DNA from: a virus
IMG/VR virus record: IMGVR_UViG_3300005511_000015
Coordinates: 1-46,109 of that record
Length of the DNA stretch: 46,109 nt
Strand: one strand, 5' to 3'
The notes under the pieces were generated by a model. That model was given only the letters and a program-made list of their open reading frames with translations, ran no database searches and was not told the origin of the DNA. Shown piece by piece: positions 38,307 through 45,520 of the stretch (the stretch's first letter is position 1; each line of letters opens with the position of its first letter). The translations under genes were made by a program, and so were the position numbers.

Positions 38307-38601
38307 GATTGATTGGAAGCCAGTGAGCGAGCGTCCCGAGTGGGATAACCAGCCGGGTCGGCAATTCATTCGGCTAGAGGGATCGCGCGATCATAGCGGC
38401 TTGAGCTGGGGGCGTATCCATTGCGGTCTGGCCTACATCCGCAAGCCAGGAGAGCCGGACGAGCTAAAGGGCTATCGGGAGATAGATATCCTGCAGCTAT
38501 GCGAAGACGGCGACATGGATTTGTGGAGTGCTGAAGTCACGCATTGGGCTCCGGCCTCATTCTCTGCGCCGGTTTCTTCTGGTGTCCGTGAGAGCAAATG
38601 A
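38299..38601 (+). CDS. Hypothetical protein (DUF551-like features)
   Basis: 100 aa from the ATG at 38299 (MAEIDWKPVSERPEWDNQPG). Trp-rich strands and a C-terminal part DMDLWSAEVTHWAPASF resemble short phage proteins ending in a THWxP motif, as in DUF551 proteins. Function is unknown. Confidence 0.55.
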   Translation: MAEIDWKPVSERPEWDNQPGRQFIRLEGSRDHSGLSWGRIHCGLAYIRKPGEPDELKGYREIDILQLCEDGDMDLWSAEVTHWAPASFSAPVSSGVRESK

Positions 38602-39278
38602 CAATGCACTATCACGGCACGCCCATTACTCCGATTACCGCGCTCTACGAGTTGGCGGGACGGAATTTCTGCGTGTCGTTCGCCCACCCTGCGGACGTAG
38701 CCCGCTGCCACCAAATCGGCCAGTCAGTCATGCTTGATAATGGCGCATTCTCAAAGTGGAAGTCCGGCAAGGACACGAACTGGGACGGCTTCTATGCCTG
38801 GTGCGACAAGTGGCTTGCCTACCCGACCACCTGGGCAATCATTCCGGACGTGATCGACGGCGGTTCGCAATTGCAAGACGCCATGATCCGGGAATGGCCG
38901 CATGGCGACCGCGGCGCTCCGGTCTGGCATATGGACGAACCGCTAAACCGCCTTCTACAGCTCACCGACAAATGGCCGAAGGTCTGCATCGGATCAACCG
39001 CAGAATATGCCGTTGTGCTCTCCGAGCCTTGGGAGCGTCGGATGGATGAGGCTTTCAACGAAGTCACCAAACGTCATTCGCGCCTGCCGTGGCTTCACAT
39101 GCTGCGCGGGATGCAATGCCTGGGGCTCCGCTGGCCGTTCGCGAGCGTCGATAGCACCGACATCGCCCAGAACCACCATCGACCACAGAACACGCCCCGC
39201 GGCATGGCTGACCGCTGGGACGCTATCCAGTGCAAGGCCGCGTGGGAACTGCGACCCGAGCAAATGGAGCTAGCATGA
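38598..39278 (+). CDS. TGT/DpdA-like TIM-barrel protein
   Basis: 226 aa. The pattern GRNFCVSFAHPADVARCHQI, GQSVMLDNGAFSKWKSGKDT, WAIIPDVIDGGSQLQ, PVWHMDEPLNRLLQL, GSTAEYA, and LHMLRGMQCLGLRWPFASVD is a phage protein family. I associate it with distant similarity to tRNA-guanine transglycosylase and DpdA. Those enzymes exchange a guanine base for a deazaguanine in tRNA or DNA. The TGT zinc site is not visible, so activity is uncertain. It overlaps a deoxyribosyltransferase-like gene by ATGA. Confidence 0.5.
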   Translation: MTMHYHGTPITPITALYELAGRNFCVSFAHPADVARCHQIGQSVMLDNGAFSKWKSGKDTNWDGFYAWCDKWLAYPTTWAIIPDVIDGGSQLQDAMIREWPHGDRGAPVWHMDEPLNRLLQLTDKWPKVCIGSTAEYAVVLSEPWERRMDEAFNEVTKRHSRLPWLHMLRGMQCLGLRWPFASVDSTDIAQNHHRPQNTPRGMADRWDAIQCKAAWELRPEQMELA

Positions 39279-39661
39279 CGAAGATTTACCTCTGTGGTCC
39301 GATCAACGGCTGCACGGACGAGGAATGCAAAGACTGGCGCGAACTGGTCAAGACGAAGTGGCCCGACACCATCGATCCCATGCGGCGGGACTACCGCGGC
39401 AAGGAGGACGAGAGCGTCAAGCAGATCGTTGAACTCGACAAGATCGACATCACGAACTGCGATGTTGTCCTGGTGAATTACGACAAGCCCAGCGTCGGGA
39501 CGAGCATGGAAATCCTCTATGCGTTCGAGCGCGGCAAATTCGTCGTTATCGTCGCTGACCACGGCACCCGGATTAGCCCTTGGCTCCGATATCACAGCCA
39601 CGCCATCGTCGGCTCGTTCGCCGCTGCCCTCCGGTTTATTGAGGATGTGGTGCAGGCATGA
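39275..39661 (+). CDS. Nucleoside 2-deoxyribosyltransferase-like protein
   Basis: 128 aa from the ATG at 39275. TKIYLCGPINGCTDEECKDW is the fold's N-terminal signature (YLxGPI). KIDITNCDVVLVNYDKPSVG and TSMEILYAFERGKFVV carry the second-strand motif and the G-T-x-x-E active-site type Glu. Relatives swap bases on deoxynucleosides or hydrolyse nucleotides. The coupling to the TGT-like gene suggests joint base modification or salvage; the substrate is unknown. Confidence 0.75.
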   Translation: MTKIYLCGPINGCTDEECKDWRELVKTKWPDTIDPMRRDYRGKEDESVKQIVELDKIDITNCDVVLVNYDKPSVGTSMEILYAFERGKFVVIVADHGTRISPWLRYHSHAIVGSFAAALRFIEDVVQA

Positions 39662-39828
39662 GGCACGCGAGACCAAACGAGCGGCTATTTGCGATCACCC
39701 TGTATGCGCAGGGTCTGCCGATCAAAATCCTTTCTTGGGTAGTCGGCAGGCCGCCGCAAACGATAGCCAGGTGGCTGCGAGAGTGTGGCGCAGCCCGTCG
39801 ACGCATGCGTTCACAGAACGTTTCATGA
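39658..39828 (+). CDS. Small HTH DNA-binding protein
   Basis: 56 aa, basic. ERLFAITLYAQGLPIKILSW followed by GRPPQTIARWLRECGAARR is a helix-turn-helix of the transposase/sigma-4 type. It probably binds DNA and may regulate the following genes. It is coupled on both sides. Confidence 0.6.
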   Translation: MRHARPNERLFAITLYAQGLPIKILSWVVGRPPQTIARWLRECGAARRRMRSQNVS

Positions 39829-39920
39829 AACGAGAACGGAAAGAACTTTCCAGAAAAGGGAAAGGACTTTCCCTTTGGGCAGTTTCGAACTTGACGAAAG
39901 ATCGAAAGAGCAAAGCATGA
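39825..39920 (+). CDS. 31-residue basic peptide
   Basis: MKRERKELSRKGKGLSLWAV and on to KDRKSKA, about 40 percent Lys/Arg. It has exact ATGA overlaps with the genes before and after. Very short, but the overlaps support translation. Confidence 0.45.
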   Translation: MKRERKELSRKGKGLSLWAVSNLTKDRKSKA

Positions 39921-40090
39921 ATGATGACGAGCGCGAACGGCTGATGAAGCTGATCAGAGAGACCTACCCTCTGAAAAGCGACTACGAAGAACTGTATGAG
40001 ATGGCCCACCCCGGACCGTGGGTGTGGGGCGTGCAGTTTGCAATCCTCTTTGGGGTTGTTGGAGCGCTGCTCATTTGGGGGCGCGGATGA
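39917..40090 (+). CDS. 57-residue membrane-tail protein
   Basis: MNDDERERLMKLIRETYPLK, a charged helix, then a C-terminal membrane span (VWGVQFAILFGVVGALLIWG). The layout is that of a tail-anchored protein. It is coupled to the following zinc-ribbon gene (ATGA). Function is unknown. Confidence 0.55.
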   Translation: MNDDERERLMKLIRETYPLKSDYEELYEMAHPGPWVWGVQFAILFGVVGALLIWGRG

Positions 40091-40371
40091 AATGTAATGC
40101 AGGCATAGAGATGCCATCGAAAGGCCCCTGCCCGAAGTGCGGGGCGCGTCTTGGCGATGTCTGCTGGCCCGGCATCAACAACGACCTGCACGAGTTAAAT
40201 AGGCTCCGCAAAGGCATCCAAGACTATCTGGACGGCAACTTCGGGCCTGATTTCCCAACGAAGTACGACACCTGCCCGCACAAGAAGTTTGGCTGGGAAG
40301 ATTGCGGGCAATGCATCGATGAGCACTTCACCACCCTTCTAAACCCCAAAGGAGAAGCAAATGGTCTCTGA
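40087..40371 (+). CDS. Zinc-ribbon hypothetical protein
   Basis: 94 aa. CPKCGARLGDVCW near residue 15 and CPHKKFGWEDCGQC near residue 63 supply two Cys-rich knuckles. The middle is helical. It may bind nucleic acid or proteins; function is unknown. Its end overlaps the next gene, which has an AAAGGAG ribosome site within it. Confidence 0.6.
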   Translation: MKCNAGIEMPSKGPCPKCGARLGDVCWPGINNDLHELNRLRKGIQDYLDGNFGPDFPTKYDTCPHKKFGWEDCGQCIDEHFTTLLNPKGEANGL

Positions 40372-40516
40372 TGTTTTGTCTGACGGCGCCGATCGAATTC
40401 GTTGGTATTTGAAGGAAATGCCGGACGTCTACGAAGATCTGAAGCCGCGCCTCGACAAGCTTCTGGCTGAGATGGACGCCATCCGCGTTGAACTCGACAC
40501 TCCGCCGAAGGACTAA
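40361..40516 (+). CDS. 51-residue helical hypothetical protein
   Basis: MVSDVLSDGADRIRWYLKEM to the acidic end VELDTPPKD. Helical, with a good ribosome site (AAAGGAG). It lies just ahead of the excisionase-like gene. Function is unknown. Confidence 0.55.
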   Translation: MVSDVLSDGADRIRWYLKEMPDVYEDLKPRLDKLLAEMDAIRVELDTPPKD

Positions 40517-40518
40517 CA

Positions 40519-40779
40519 ATGACGATGCCGGCACCCGATACGTTGGAGCGTGAGCAAGGCAAGCTCTACTTGAGTGATGCCGAACTCATTCGGCGCCTCG
40601 GCGTGCCGGAGAAGCACATGCGGAAGATCCTCCCCGGCCTGGAATCCAAGTATGGTTTTCCACGGAAACAACCGCTTTTTGGGGACAGGCGCTATTGGCC
40701 GGCTGTGAAAGCGTGGTTGGATAAGCGCAACGGGATCACGATGAGCCCGCAACCTGCACGGAGGGAGAACAATGACTGA
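40519..40779 (+). CDS. Excisionase-like winged-helix protein
   Basis: 86 aa. LYLSDAELIRRLGVPEKHMR followed by YGFPRKQPLFGDRRYWPAVK and AWLD shows the winged-helix plan of Xis/AlpA-type proteins, in which a helix-turn-helix precedes a tip and a recognition wing. It overlaps the integrase start by 8 bases, the usual xis-int order, so it is probably the recombination directionality factor. Confidence 0.65.
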   Translation: MTMPAPDTLEREQGKLYLSDAELIRRLGVPEKHMRKILPGLESKYGFPRKQPLFGDRRYWPAVKAWLDKRNGITMSPQPARRENND

Positions 40780-42055
40780 ACGCACGCCGCCCCGCGTCGA
40801 GGATGCGCCGGGCCTGGTCTGGCGCGAACGCAAGCGGGCTGAAACGTGGGTGGCCTATTGGCAGGCCCGAAGCGACTTGGTGAAAAAGGGCTACGCGCCC
40901 GGCGCCGTCCGCCTGTGGGAAGGCGCGGAGTTGGACGATATCGACGCGCTGGAGATCGCCTCGCAGTGCCGAGAGCATCAGTCGGTCATGCTGATCTGGA
41001 GCCGCGAGCGCGATGCCGGCGGCAAGCTGATGCCGATCGTCACCCTGTCCAACCTGATCGAGAAGTACCAGACGGACCCGGATTCTGCCTTCCACAAGAA
41101 GCGGTATGACGCCCGGCAGGGCAAGGCAGCACTGCTCAAGCGCATCGACGCCCGCTTTGGCGACGTCATGCTTGCCGACATTACCGGCCGGATGATCCCC
41201 TCCTGGTATAAAGAGTGGAGCGACAACGGCCGGAAGCTATCGGCCGGCGGGGCCTTCGTGGCGACCCTGCGGACCCTGTTCCGGTTCGGCGCCGGGATGC
41301 TGGACGACCAGGAATGCGCCCGCCTCGCCGCTGCCATGTCCAGCCAGAGCTATAAGGGAACCAAGCCGCGGGAGGTCGCCCTGTCTGCTGAGCAGGCGAT
41401 CGCCATCCGTAAGGCGGCCCATGACCGGGGCTGGCCCTATATGGCCCTCGCCCAGGCTATCCAGTTCGAACTGACCATGCGGCAAAAGGACGTCATCGGG
41501 GAATGGGTTCCCGTGAAGGAGCCCGGCGTTTCGGACGTCATCCAAACGAAGAAATTCAAGGGCCAGAAGAAGACCAAGAAGTGGATCACTGGCCTCCGCT
41601 GGGAGAAGATCGACGAGAACCTGGTCCTGCACCACGTCACCAGCAAGCGGGACAAGAAGATCGAGGTCGATCTGCGGCTGGCGCCGATGGTCATGGAAGA
41701 GATGGAGCGGATGTTCAAGGTTCCCGCCGGCGACCTACAGCGCGCCCACCTGCCCGCCTCCGGCCCGGTCATCCTGTGCGAGGTCAATGCCTGGCCGTAC
41801 TTCAATACCGAGTTCCGGCGCAAGTGGCGGAAGGTGGCCAACACGGCCGGCGTTCCGAAGACCATCAAGAATATGGACACCCGGGCTGGTGCGATCACTG
41901 AAGCGACCGACGCCGGGGCGGATCTGGAGCACGTCCGGCAGGCCGCGACCCACAGCAACATCTCGCAAACCCAGAACTATTCCAGGGGAGCGACCCAGAA
42001 GATTGCAGGCGTCATGACCCTGCGGACCCAGCACAGGAACAGACCAAAGACGTGA
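40772..42055 (+). CDS. int: Tyrosine-family integrase
   Basis: 427 aa with an N-terminal arm-binding and core-binding part (to about residue 195) and a catalytic domain. Catalytic residues can be placed as Arg237 (ELTMRQKD), Arg371 in MDTRAGAITEA (box II, with Asp at the first His position), His394 (ATHSN) and the nucleophile Tyr403 (TQNYSR). It inserts the phage into the host chromosome. A putative attP follows at once. The phage is therefore temperate. Confidence 0.9.
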   Translation: MTERTPPRVEDAPGLVWRERKRAETWVAYWQARSDLVKKGYAPGAVRLWEGAELDDIDALEIASQCREHQSVMLIWSRERDAGGKLMPIVTLSNLIEKYQTDPDSAFHKKRYDARQGKAALLKRIDARFGDVMLADITGRMIPSWYKEWSDNGRKLSAGGAFVATLRTLFRFGAGMLDDQECARLAAAMSSQSYKGTKPREVALSAEQAIAIRKAAHDRGWPYMALAQAIQFELTMRQKDVIGEWVPVKEPGVSDVIQTKKFKGQKKTKKWITGLRWEKIDENLVLHHVTSKRDKKIEVDLRLAPMVMEEMERMFKVPAGDLQRAHLPASGPVILCEVNAWPYFNTEFRRKWRKVANTAGVPKTIKNMDTRAGAITEATDAGADLEHVRQAATHSNISQTQNYSRGATQKIAGVMTLRTQHRNRPKT

Positions 42056-42192
42056 ATAGCGGACGGAATAGCGGACGGATTTTAAGTTATTGAATTTGCT
42101 GAGGAAGAAACGAGGCCCGGAGTGCCTAGGTGAACGCCATAATCAGGCAATTCATTAGGTCTCGTCAGCACTTAGCAAATCTTCCGTCCGCT
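42056..42192. other. Putative attP region with integrase arm sites
   Basis: Directly after int: a perfect tandem repeat of ATAGCGGACGGA (42056-42067, 42068-42079), an inverted copy AGCGGACGGA at 42183-42192, and an inverted pair ATTTGCTGAG (42094-42103)/CTTAGCAAAT (42171-42180, one mismatch). Such spaced direct and inverted sites around an AT-rich core are typical of phage attachment sites. The exact core cannot be fixed without an attB. Confidence 0.5.
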
Positions 42193-42238
42193 GTCCGAAA
42201 GAGCAACCGACGCATCAAGCGTCATACGGAGAGCGACT

Positions 42239-42466
42239 ATGGCGAAGGCTACTTCACTGCGGGCGGCAAAGTCTGAAGCCCAGATCATCAAGCTACAGCG
42301 GGACCATTACGGTTTCCAGAACTGGTGCATCATGACCAACGGGCACCAGGTCTGGATCAGCCGGCAGAAGATCGGTGAACAACCCACCCACAGCATTGAG
42401 ATCCCCAAGGGCATCTTTGACCGGCTGCTGGCCATGTACGAGCGCGAGCAGCCCATCGTCCGCTGA
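42239..42466 (+). CDS. Hypothetical protein after the attachment region
   Basis: 75 aa with a GGAG upstream. QIIKLQRDHYGFQNWCIMTN and VWISRQKIGEQPTHSIEIPK suggest a small alpha/beta domain. No known family. It begins the final cluster of small plus-strand genes. Confidence 0.6.
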   Translation: MAKATSLRAAKSEAQIIKLQRDHYGFQNWCIMTNGHQVWISRQKIGEQPTHSIEIPKGIFDRLLAMYEREQPIVR

Positions 42467-42507
42467 CCAGTCTTTCAAACAGTCCGCCAGATGAACAGGA
42501 GATAACG

Positions 42508-43086
42508 ATGCTTACTGCGCAGCTATATCGGACGATTGTAGCTGATCCGCCGTGGCAACCCACGCTCGGCGCGACGTGGAACAGCCGCATGAGCGACAAG
42601 GCCGGTCCGCAACGGTTCTATAATACACTGTCGGTGCCTGAGATAATCGCGCTGCGCCCCGCTGCCGCTGAGCAGGCCCACTTCTATATCTGGGGCGTCA
42701 CTCAGCATATTGACTGGACCTATGACGTTGCTCGCGCGTGGGGTGCAGACCCGATTATTCTGTTGACGTGGAAGAAGCCGGGCCTTGGGGCTGGCCGCTT
42801 CCGCTGCAACACAGAACACGTCTTGGTGGCCCGCAAGGGTCCGCGCGCTGGCAACCCGTTCGGGCAAGGTGGCAGGCACGCGCAAGCCACGGAAGGGACG
42901 CTGTTTGAGTGGCCGCGCAGCCGGCACAGTGAGAAGCCACAAGAGTTCTTTGATCTTGTCGAGCGCCTTTCCCCCGGCCCAAGACTGGAAATGTATGCTC
43001 GTGGTCCTCGGGACGGTTGGGCGGTGTGGGGGAATCAATCGAACGGCGCGCCCGCGAATGCGATGCCGTTATTTGCCGCTCAATAG
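42508..43086 (+). CDS. MT-A70 family adenine methyltransferase
   Basis: 192 aa. YRTIVADPPWQPTLGATWNS holds the DPPW catalytic motif; AHFYIWGVTQHIDWTYDVAR and WPRSRHSEKPQEFFDLVERL are family signatures. It would methylate adenine N6 in DNA and may give protection against restriction. It stands separate from the cytosine methyltransferase locus, so two kinds of methylation are encoded. Confidence 0.9.
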   Translation: MLTAQLYRTIVADPPWQPTLGATWNSRMSDKAGPQRFYNTLSVPEIIALRPAAAEQAHFYIWGVTQHIDWTYDVARAWGADPIILLTWKKPGLGAGRFRCNTEHVLVARKGPRAGNPFGQGGRHAQATEGTLFEWPRSRHSEKPQEFFDLVERLSPGPRLEMYARGPRDGWAVWGNQSNGAPANAMPLFAAQ

Positions 43087-43124
43087 CCCGGTCTGGCCGG
43101 CTGTCCGAAACACTGAAGGAGAGA

Positions 43125-43328
43125 ATGATGGCAGGAAGTTTGGCGCCGCAAAAGCTGGGCGATGCCGATTGGTACTACGAGGAGAAAAGCCACCTCCTCC
43201 TAGTGCATGAGGTCCGCAGCTCGACGGGCAATTACATCTGCACCGAGCAGGTGAAGATCCCCTGGAAGAAGATCGAGGCGTCCCTGAAGCGGGTCAGGGC
43301 TCGCAAGCGGCGCGCGGCGAAGCAGTAG
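43125..43328 (+). CDS. Hypothetical protein
   Basis: 67 aa from the ATG at 43125 with AAGGAGAG just before it; the start region overlaps no other gene. It has beta strands then a basic helix (WKKIEASLKRVRARKRRAAK). Possibly a nucleic-acid-binding protein. Confidence 0.55.
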   Translation: MMAGSLAPQKLGDADWYYEEKSHLLLVHEVRSSTGNYICTEQVKIPWKKIEASLKRVRARKRRAAKQ

Positions 43329-43352
43329 CCCCGACTGGCAAGGAATCCGCAC

Positions 43353-43559
43353 ATGAGGCTAAGACGATACTGCGTGACCGTCATGGATAACTGGACGCCC
43401 ATGCGATATTTCTGGACGTTTCGAGGAGCTTTTGCCTTCTACTTAAAGCACTATCAGTTCGCTCATATTTGGCAATGGTATGGCGAGGCTCAGCAGCGCG
43501 GGGGATCGCAATGGCGGGAAATGCGATCGCCCCAGCGGTTCAAGCCCGGAGTTCAGTAG
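43353..43559 (+). CDS. Hypothetical aromatic-rich small protein
   Basis: 68 aa: MRLRRYCVTVMDNWTPMRYF, FAFYLKHYQFAHIWQWYGEA, then a basic end. Rich in aromatic residues and Arg, it resembles the small membrane-peripheral proteins of phage early regions. No known family. Confidence 0.5.
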   Translation: MRLRRYCVTVMDNWTPMRYFWTFRGAFAFYLKHYQFAHIWQWYGEAQQRGGSQWREMRSPQRFKPGVQ

Positions 43560-43570
43560 AGAGGGAAACA

Positions 43571-43771
43571 GTGACCCGCAAAGAGCGTACCCAAGCGGTA
43601 ATTGAGCGCGGCGATATAGCCGAACTCTTGCGGCTGGCAGAGGGTTACCCATGCGCATGTATGGGCGCGAAAGATGACGAGCCTGAATGCGTTTGCAAGA
43701 TGAACTCGAAACAGGTGCGAGAAGCTGTGTCGTTGGCTGGCCTGCGGCGCGGCAAATTGATACGGCTATAG
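43571..43771 (+). CDS. Hypothetical Cys-containing small protein
   Basis: 66 aa from a GTG at 43571. RTQAVIERGDIAELLRLAEG, then CACMGAKDDEPECVCKM, a four-Cys cluster. It may bind zinc. Function is unknown. Confidence 0.5.
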   Translation: MTRKERTQAVIERGDIAELLRLAEGYPCACMGAKDDEPECVCKMNSKQVREAVSLAGLRRGKLIRL

Positions 43772-43789
43772 TAGTATAGGCAACAGCAA

Positions 43790-43972
43790 ATGAAAATGCG
43801 CGACGCTCTATCCGAGATCCAAACCAAGTTGGAATGTAACCACTTCAAGAAGCCGGGTGAGCCGTGTGATTTAGACAGCGGTGGCTGGTGGACCTGTAGC
43901 TGTGCAGTAATTGCCGACAAGAAGGTGAGCGAATATCAGCGCTCTCTTTCGTTCACGAATGGAGACCGCTGA
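43790..43972 (+). CDS. Hypothetical small protein with Cys cluster
   Basis: 60 aa. ALSEIQTKLECNHFKKPGEP and CDLDSGGWWTCSCAVIADKK suggest a small metal or disulphide site. The end overlaps the next ATG by one base. Confidence 0.5.
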   Translation: MKMRDALSEIQTKLECNHFKKPGEPCDLDSGGWWTCSCAVIADKKVSEYQRSLSFTNGDR

Positions 43973-44172
43973 TGTCAGTATTCTTCTTCAGGGGCAGGTA
44001 TGGATTCGGTGGAAGCCGAAGCAGTGGCGTCTGGTGGATCAGGTTTAATGACTACCTAGTCCATCTCAAATCGCCGGGATACAAGCCGCTTTTCAGTGAA
44101 CGCTACGGATACTATGGCTGGAAATGGTCATGGGGCGGCTGGCGTCTGATTGGGAAGCAGTCGCGGACTTGA
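43972..44172 (+). CDS. Hypothetical Gly/Tyr/Trp-rich small protein
   Basis: 66 aa: MSVFFFRGRYGFGGSRSSGV, SGVWWIRFNDYLVHL and YGYYGWKWSWGGWRLI. The aromatic and glycine content is extreme, so a beta-sheet protein or a surface-active peptide is possible. Its end is followed by a separate short membrane gene. Confidence 0.5.
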   Translation: MSVFFFRGRYGFGGSRSSGVWWIRFNDYLVHLKSPGYKPLFSERYGYYGWKWSWGGWRLIGKQSRT

Positions 44173-44190
44173 GCAGAAATGGAGAGAGCA

Positions 44191-44283
44191 ATGCCTTGGT
44201 ACATCCCGGTTTCTGGCATCATTATTTGGACGGTCTCTTTGCCATTCTGGCTGATCCTTTGGGCCAAAATTACCGGGTACTAG
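44191..44283 (+). CDS. 30-residue single-span membrane protein
   Basis: MPWYIPVSGIIIWTVSLPFW and on, one membrane span, preceded by GGAGAG. Short but with a clear ribosome site. Function is unknown. Confidence 0.5.
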   Translation: MPWYIPVSGIIIWTVSLPFWLILWAKITGY

Positions 44284-44329
44284 GTGTTTTGTATATGGCC
44301 AATGACCTCTGTGCCAATAAACTGCTGGG

Positions 44330-44533
44330 ATGGCCATCAAGATCAGCAAGACACCCGAAGCCGTTCCAAAGACCGGGAGCTATAAGGTCGAGTATCCTGG
44401 TGGAGAACGGTTCTTCTATTACGATGATGAAGCTTCGCGCCGGCTTAGGCCAGATGCAATGACCTCAGAGCAAGCGCTAGCGGCCGCCAAGGAGTTCGCG
44501 AGGAAGGAACGGGAGAGGCTTAAAGATAAATGA
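44330..44533 (+). CDS. Hypothetical charged protein, last of the plus array
   Basis: 67 aa: KISKTPEAVPKTGSYKVEYP, then a helical charged tail (EQALAAAKEFARKERERLKD). Its last 14 bases overlap the convergent DUF4406 gene. No ribosome site stands out. Function is unknown. Confidence 0.5.
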   Translation: MAIKISKTPEAVPKTGSYKVEYPGGERFFYYDDEASRRLRPDAMTSEQALAAAKEFARKERERLKDK

Positions 44534-44801
44534 TCTTGAGGCGAAGGTAGCGCGCCAGCATCCACTCAATGCGAGCGCCGCCGCTACGCCACCAGCCGGG
44601 GAGAAGTGCAATCGCTTCAGCCTCCCGGCAAAGATAGCTCAGCAGGTATTCCATGATCCTGTTGAGTGGCCTGCCCTCTTGGTTGGCTGCGGCGGGATTA
44701 AAAACAATGTGATTTTGCGCACGCAACTTGTCGGCGGCTTCGGCAAATTTCTCTTGATAGTTCTTCCGCCCCGATATCGGGCCTGCCAGATATATTTTCA
44801 T
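44520..44801 (-). CDS. DUF4406 deoxyribosyltransferase-like protein
   Basis: 93 aa. MKIYLAGPISGRKNYQEKFA is the YLAGPI motif; NPAAANQEGRPLNRIMEYLL and ALLPGWWRSGGARIEWMLA carry the family's active-site Glu. DUF4406 is a variant of the nucleoside 2-deoxyribosyltransferase fold. It is the second such protein here, on the other strand. It overlaps the AP2/HNH gene by 4 bases. Confidence 0.8.
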   Translation of the reverse strand: MKIYLAGPISGRKNYQEKFAEAADKLRAQNHIVFNPAAANQEGRPLNRIMEYLLSYLCREAEAIALLPGWWRSGGARIEWMLARYLRLKIIYL

Positions 44802-45313
44802 GGCACATAATGAAGCTTCGCTTTGGCCCTTTGGTAAGCCGCGCTCGCCTCTTCCGCAGTATTAAAGTATCCCAAGTGCATGCTCTTCCCGTCACTCGAT
44901 ATGTATGCCCGCCACTTGTTGAATTTGCGAACAACGCCCCTAAAGCCGCTTCTGCCGGGCGCGCGGGTTATATTGTGGCAGTTATGCTTGTGTGAGACTG
45001 GATTGAGGTTGGCGATTGCGTTGTTAATTCTATTGCGATCTCGGTGATCGATTTCATCTGGCCAGTCGCCATGAACGTAGTACCACGCCAGCCTATGGGC
45101 GAGGTAGGGCGATCGGTCTATCCTTATGGTGATGTAACCGTTCGTCGTCAGCCCTCCAGCCACCGACCCGGCCGCGACCCTAAACATATCGCCGCCGCAA
45201 GTTGCTCGCGTTCCGCGGTCTACCTTCCAAACAAAAACGCCGGAGTCCGGATTGTAATCCAGCAACTCTCGAAGACGGTCCAAATTCGGTGGGGGTTTTG
45301 GTTTTCTGGGCAT
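44798..45313 (-). CDS. HNH homing endonuclease with AP2 domain
   Basis: 171 aa. Residues 10-110: LLDYNPDSGVFVWKVDRGTR, AHRLAWYYVHGDWPDEIDHR, DRNRINNAIANLNPVSHKHN (H...N...H core of HNH_3). Residues 110-165: SGFRGVVRKFNKWRAYISSD, AP2 DNA-binding domain. It is a free-standing homing endonuclease typical of phages. It lies at the end of the exonuclease strand, after a small palindrome. Confidence 0.9.
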   Translation of the reverse strand: MPRKPKPPPNLDRLRELLDYNPDSGVFVWKVDRGTRATCGGDMFRVAAGSVAGGLTTNGYITIRIDRSPYLAHRLAWYYVHGDWPDEIDHRDRNRINNAIANLNPVSHKHNCHNITRAPGRSGFRGVVRKFNKWRAYISSDGKSMHLGYFNTAEEASAAYQRAKAKLHYVP

Positions 45314-45344
45314 AAAATCAGTCTATCACAGAATGACGTGAACA

Positions 45345-45358
45345 CCTATTAAAATAGG
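45345..45358. repeat. AT-rich palindrome CCTATTAAAATAGG
   Basis: A 6-bp inverted repeat with a 2-base centre in the gap between the basic/acidic protein gene and the AP2/HNH gene. It could serve as an operator or part of a promoter for the homing endonuclease gene. No U tract follows, so a terminator is less likely. Confidence 0.35.
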
Positions 45359-45373
45359 CATTTCTGCACTTTT

Positions 45374-45520
45374 TCACACCTGAGGATCAGCAGATATTCC
45401 GAACATCCAGTCATCCATTTCGATATCTTCAACCGTCTCGAAGTCTTCGATGTCGATCAGGTAGGGCCGGAAGGCGCGCCGTTTGCGGCGACGGCGGAAG
45501 CTCTTCTTCTTGAATTTCAT
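45374..45520 (-). CDS. 48-residue protein with basic N- and acidic C-terminus
   Basis: From the ATG at 45520 overlapping the exonuclease stop (ATGA): MKFKKKSFRRRRKRRAFRPY, then an acidic half ending WMFGISADPQV. The strongly bipolar charge suggests a nucleic-acid or DNA-mimic type role next to the exonuclease. No family recognised. Confidence 0.55.
   Translation of the reverse strand: MKFKKKSFRRRRKRRAFRPYLIDIEDFETVEDIEMDDWMFGISADPQV

Noticed and set aside
40736-42034. Several long minus-strand ORFs under the integrase gene
   Set aside because: High-GC shadows of int; the plus frame carries the full catalytic signature.
44284-44462. Plus-strand ORF starting MANDLCANKLLGW before the last plus gene
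   Set aside because: Overlaps the better-looking 44330 gene in another frame, with no ribosome site and shadow-like composition.
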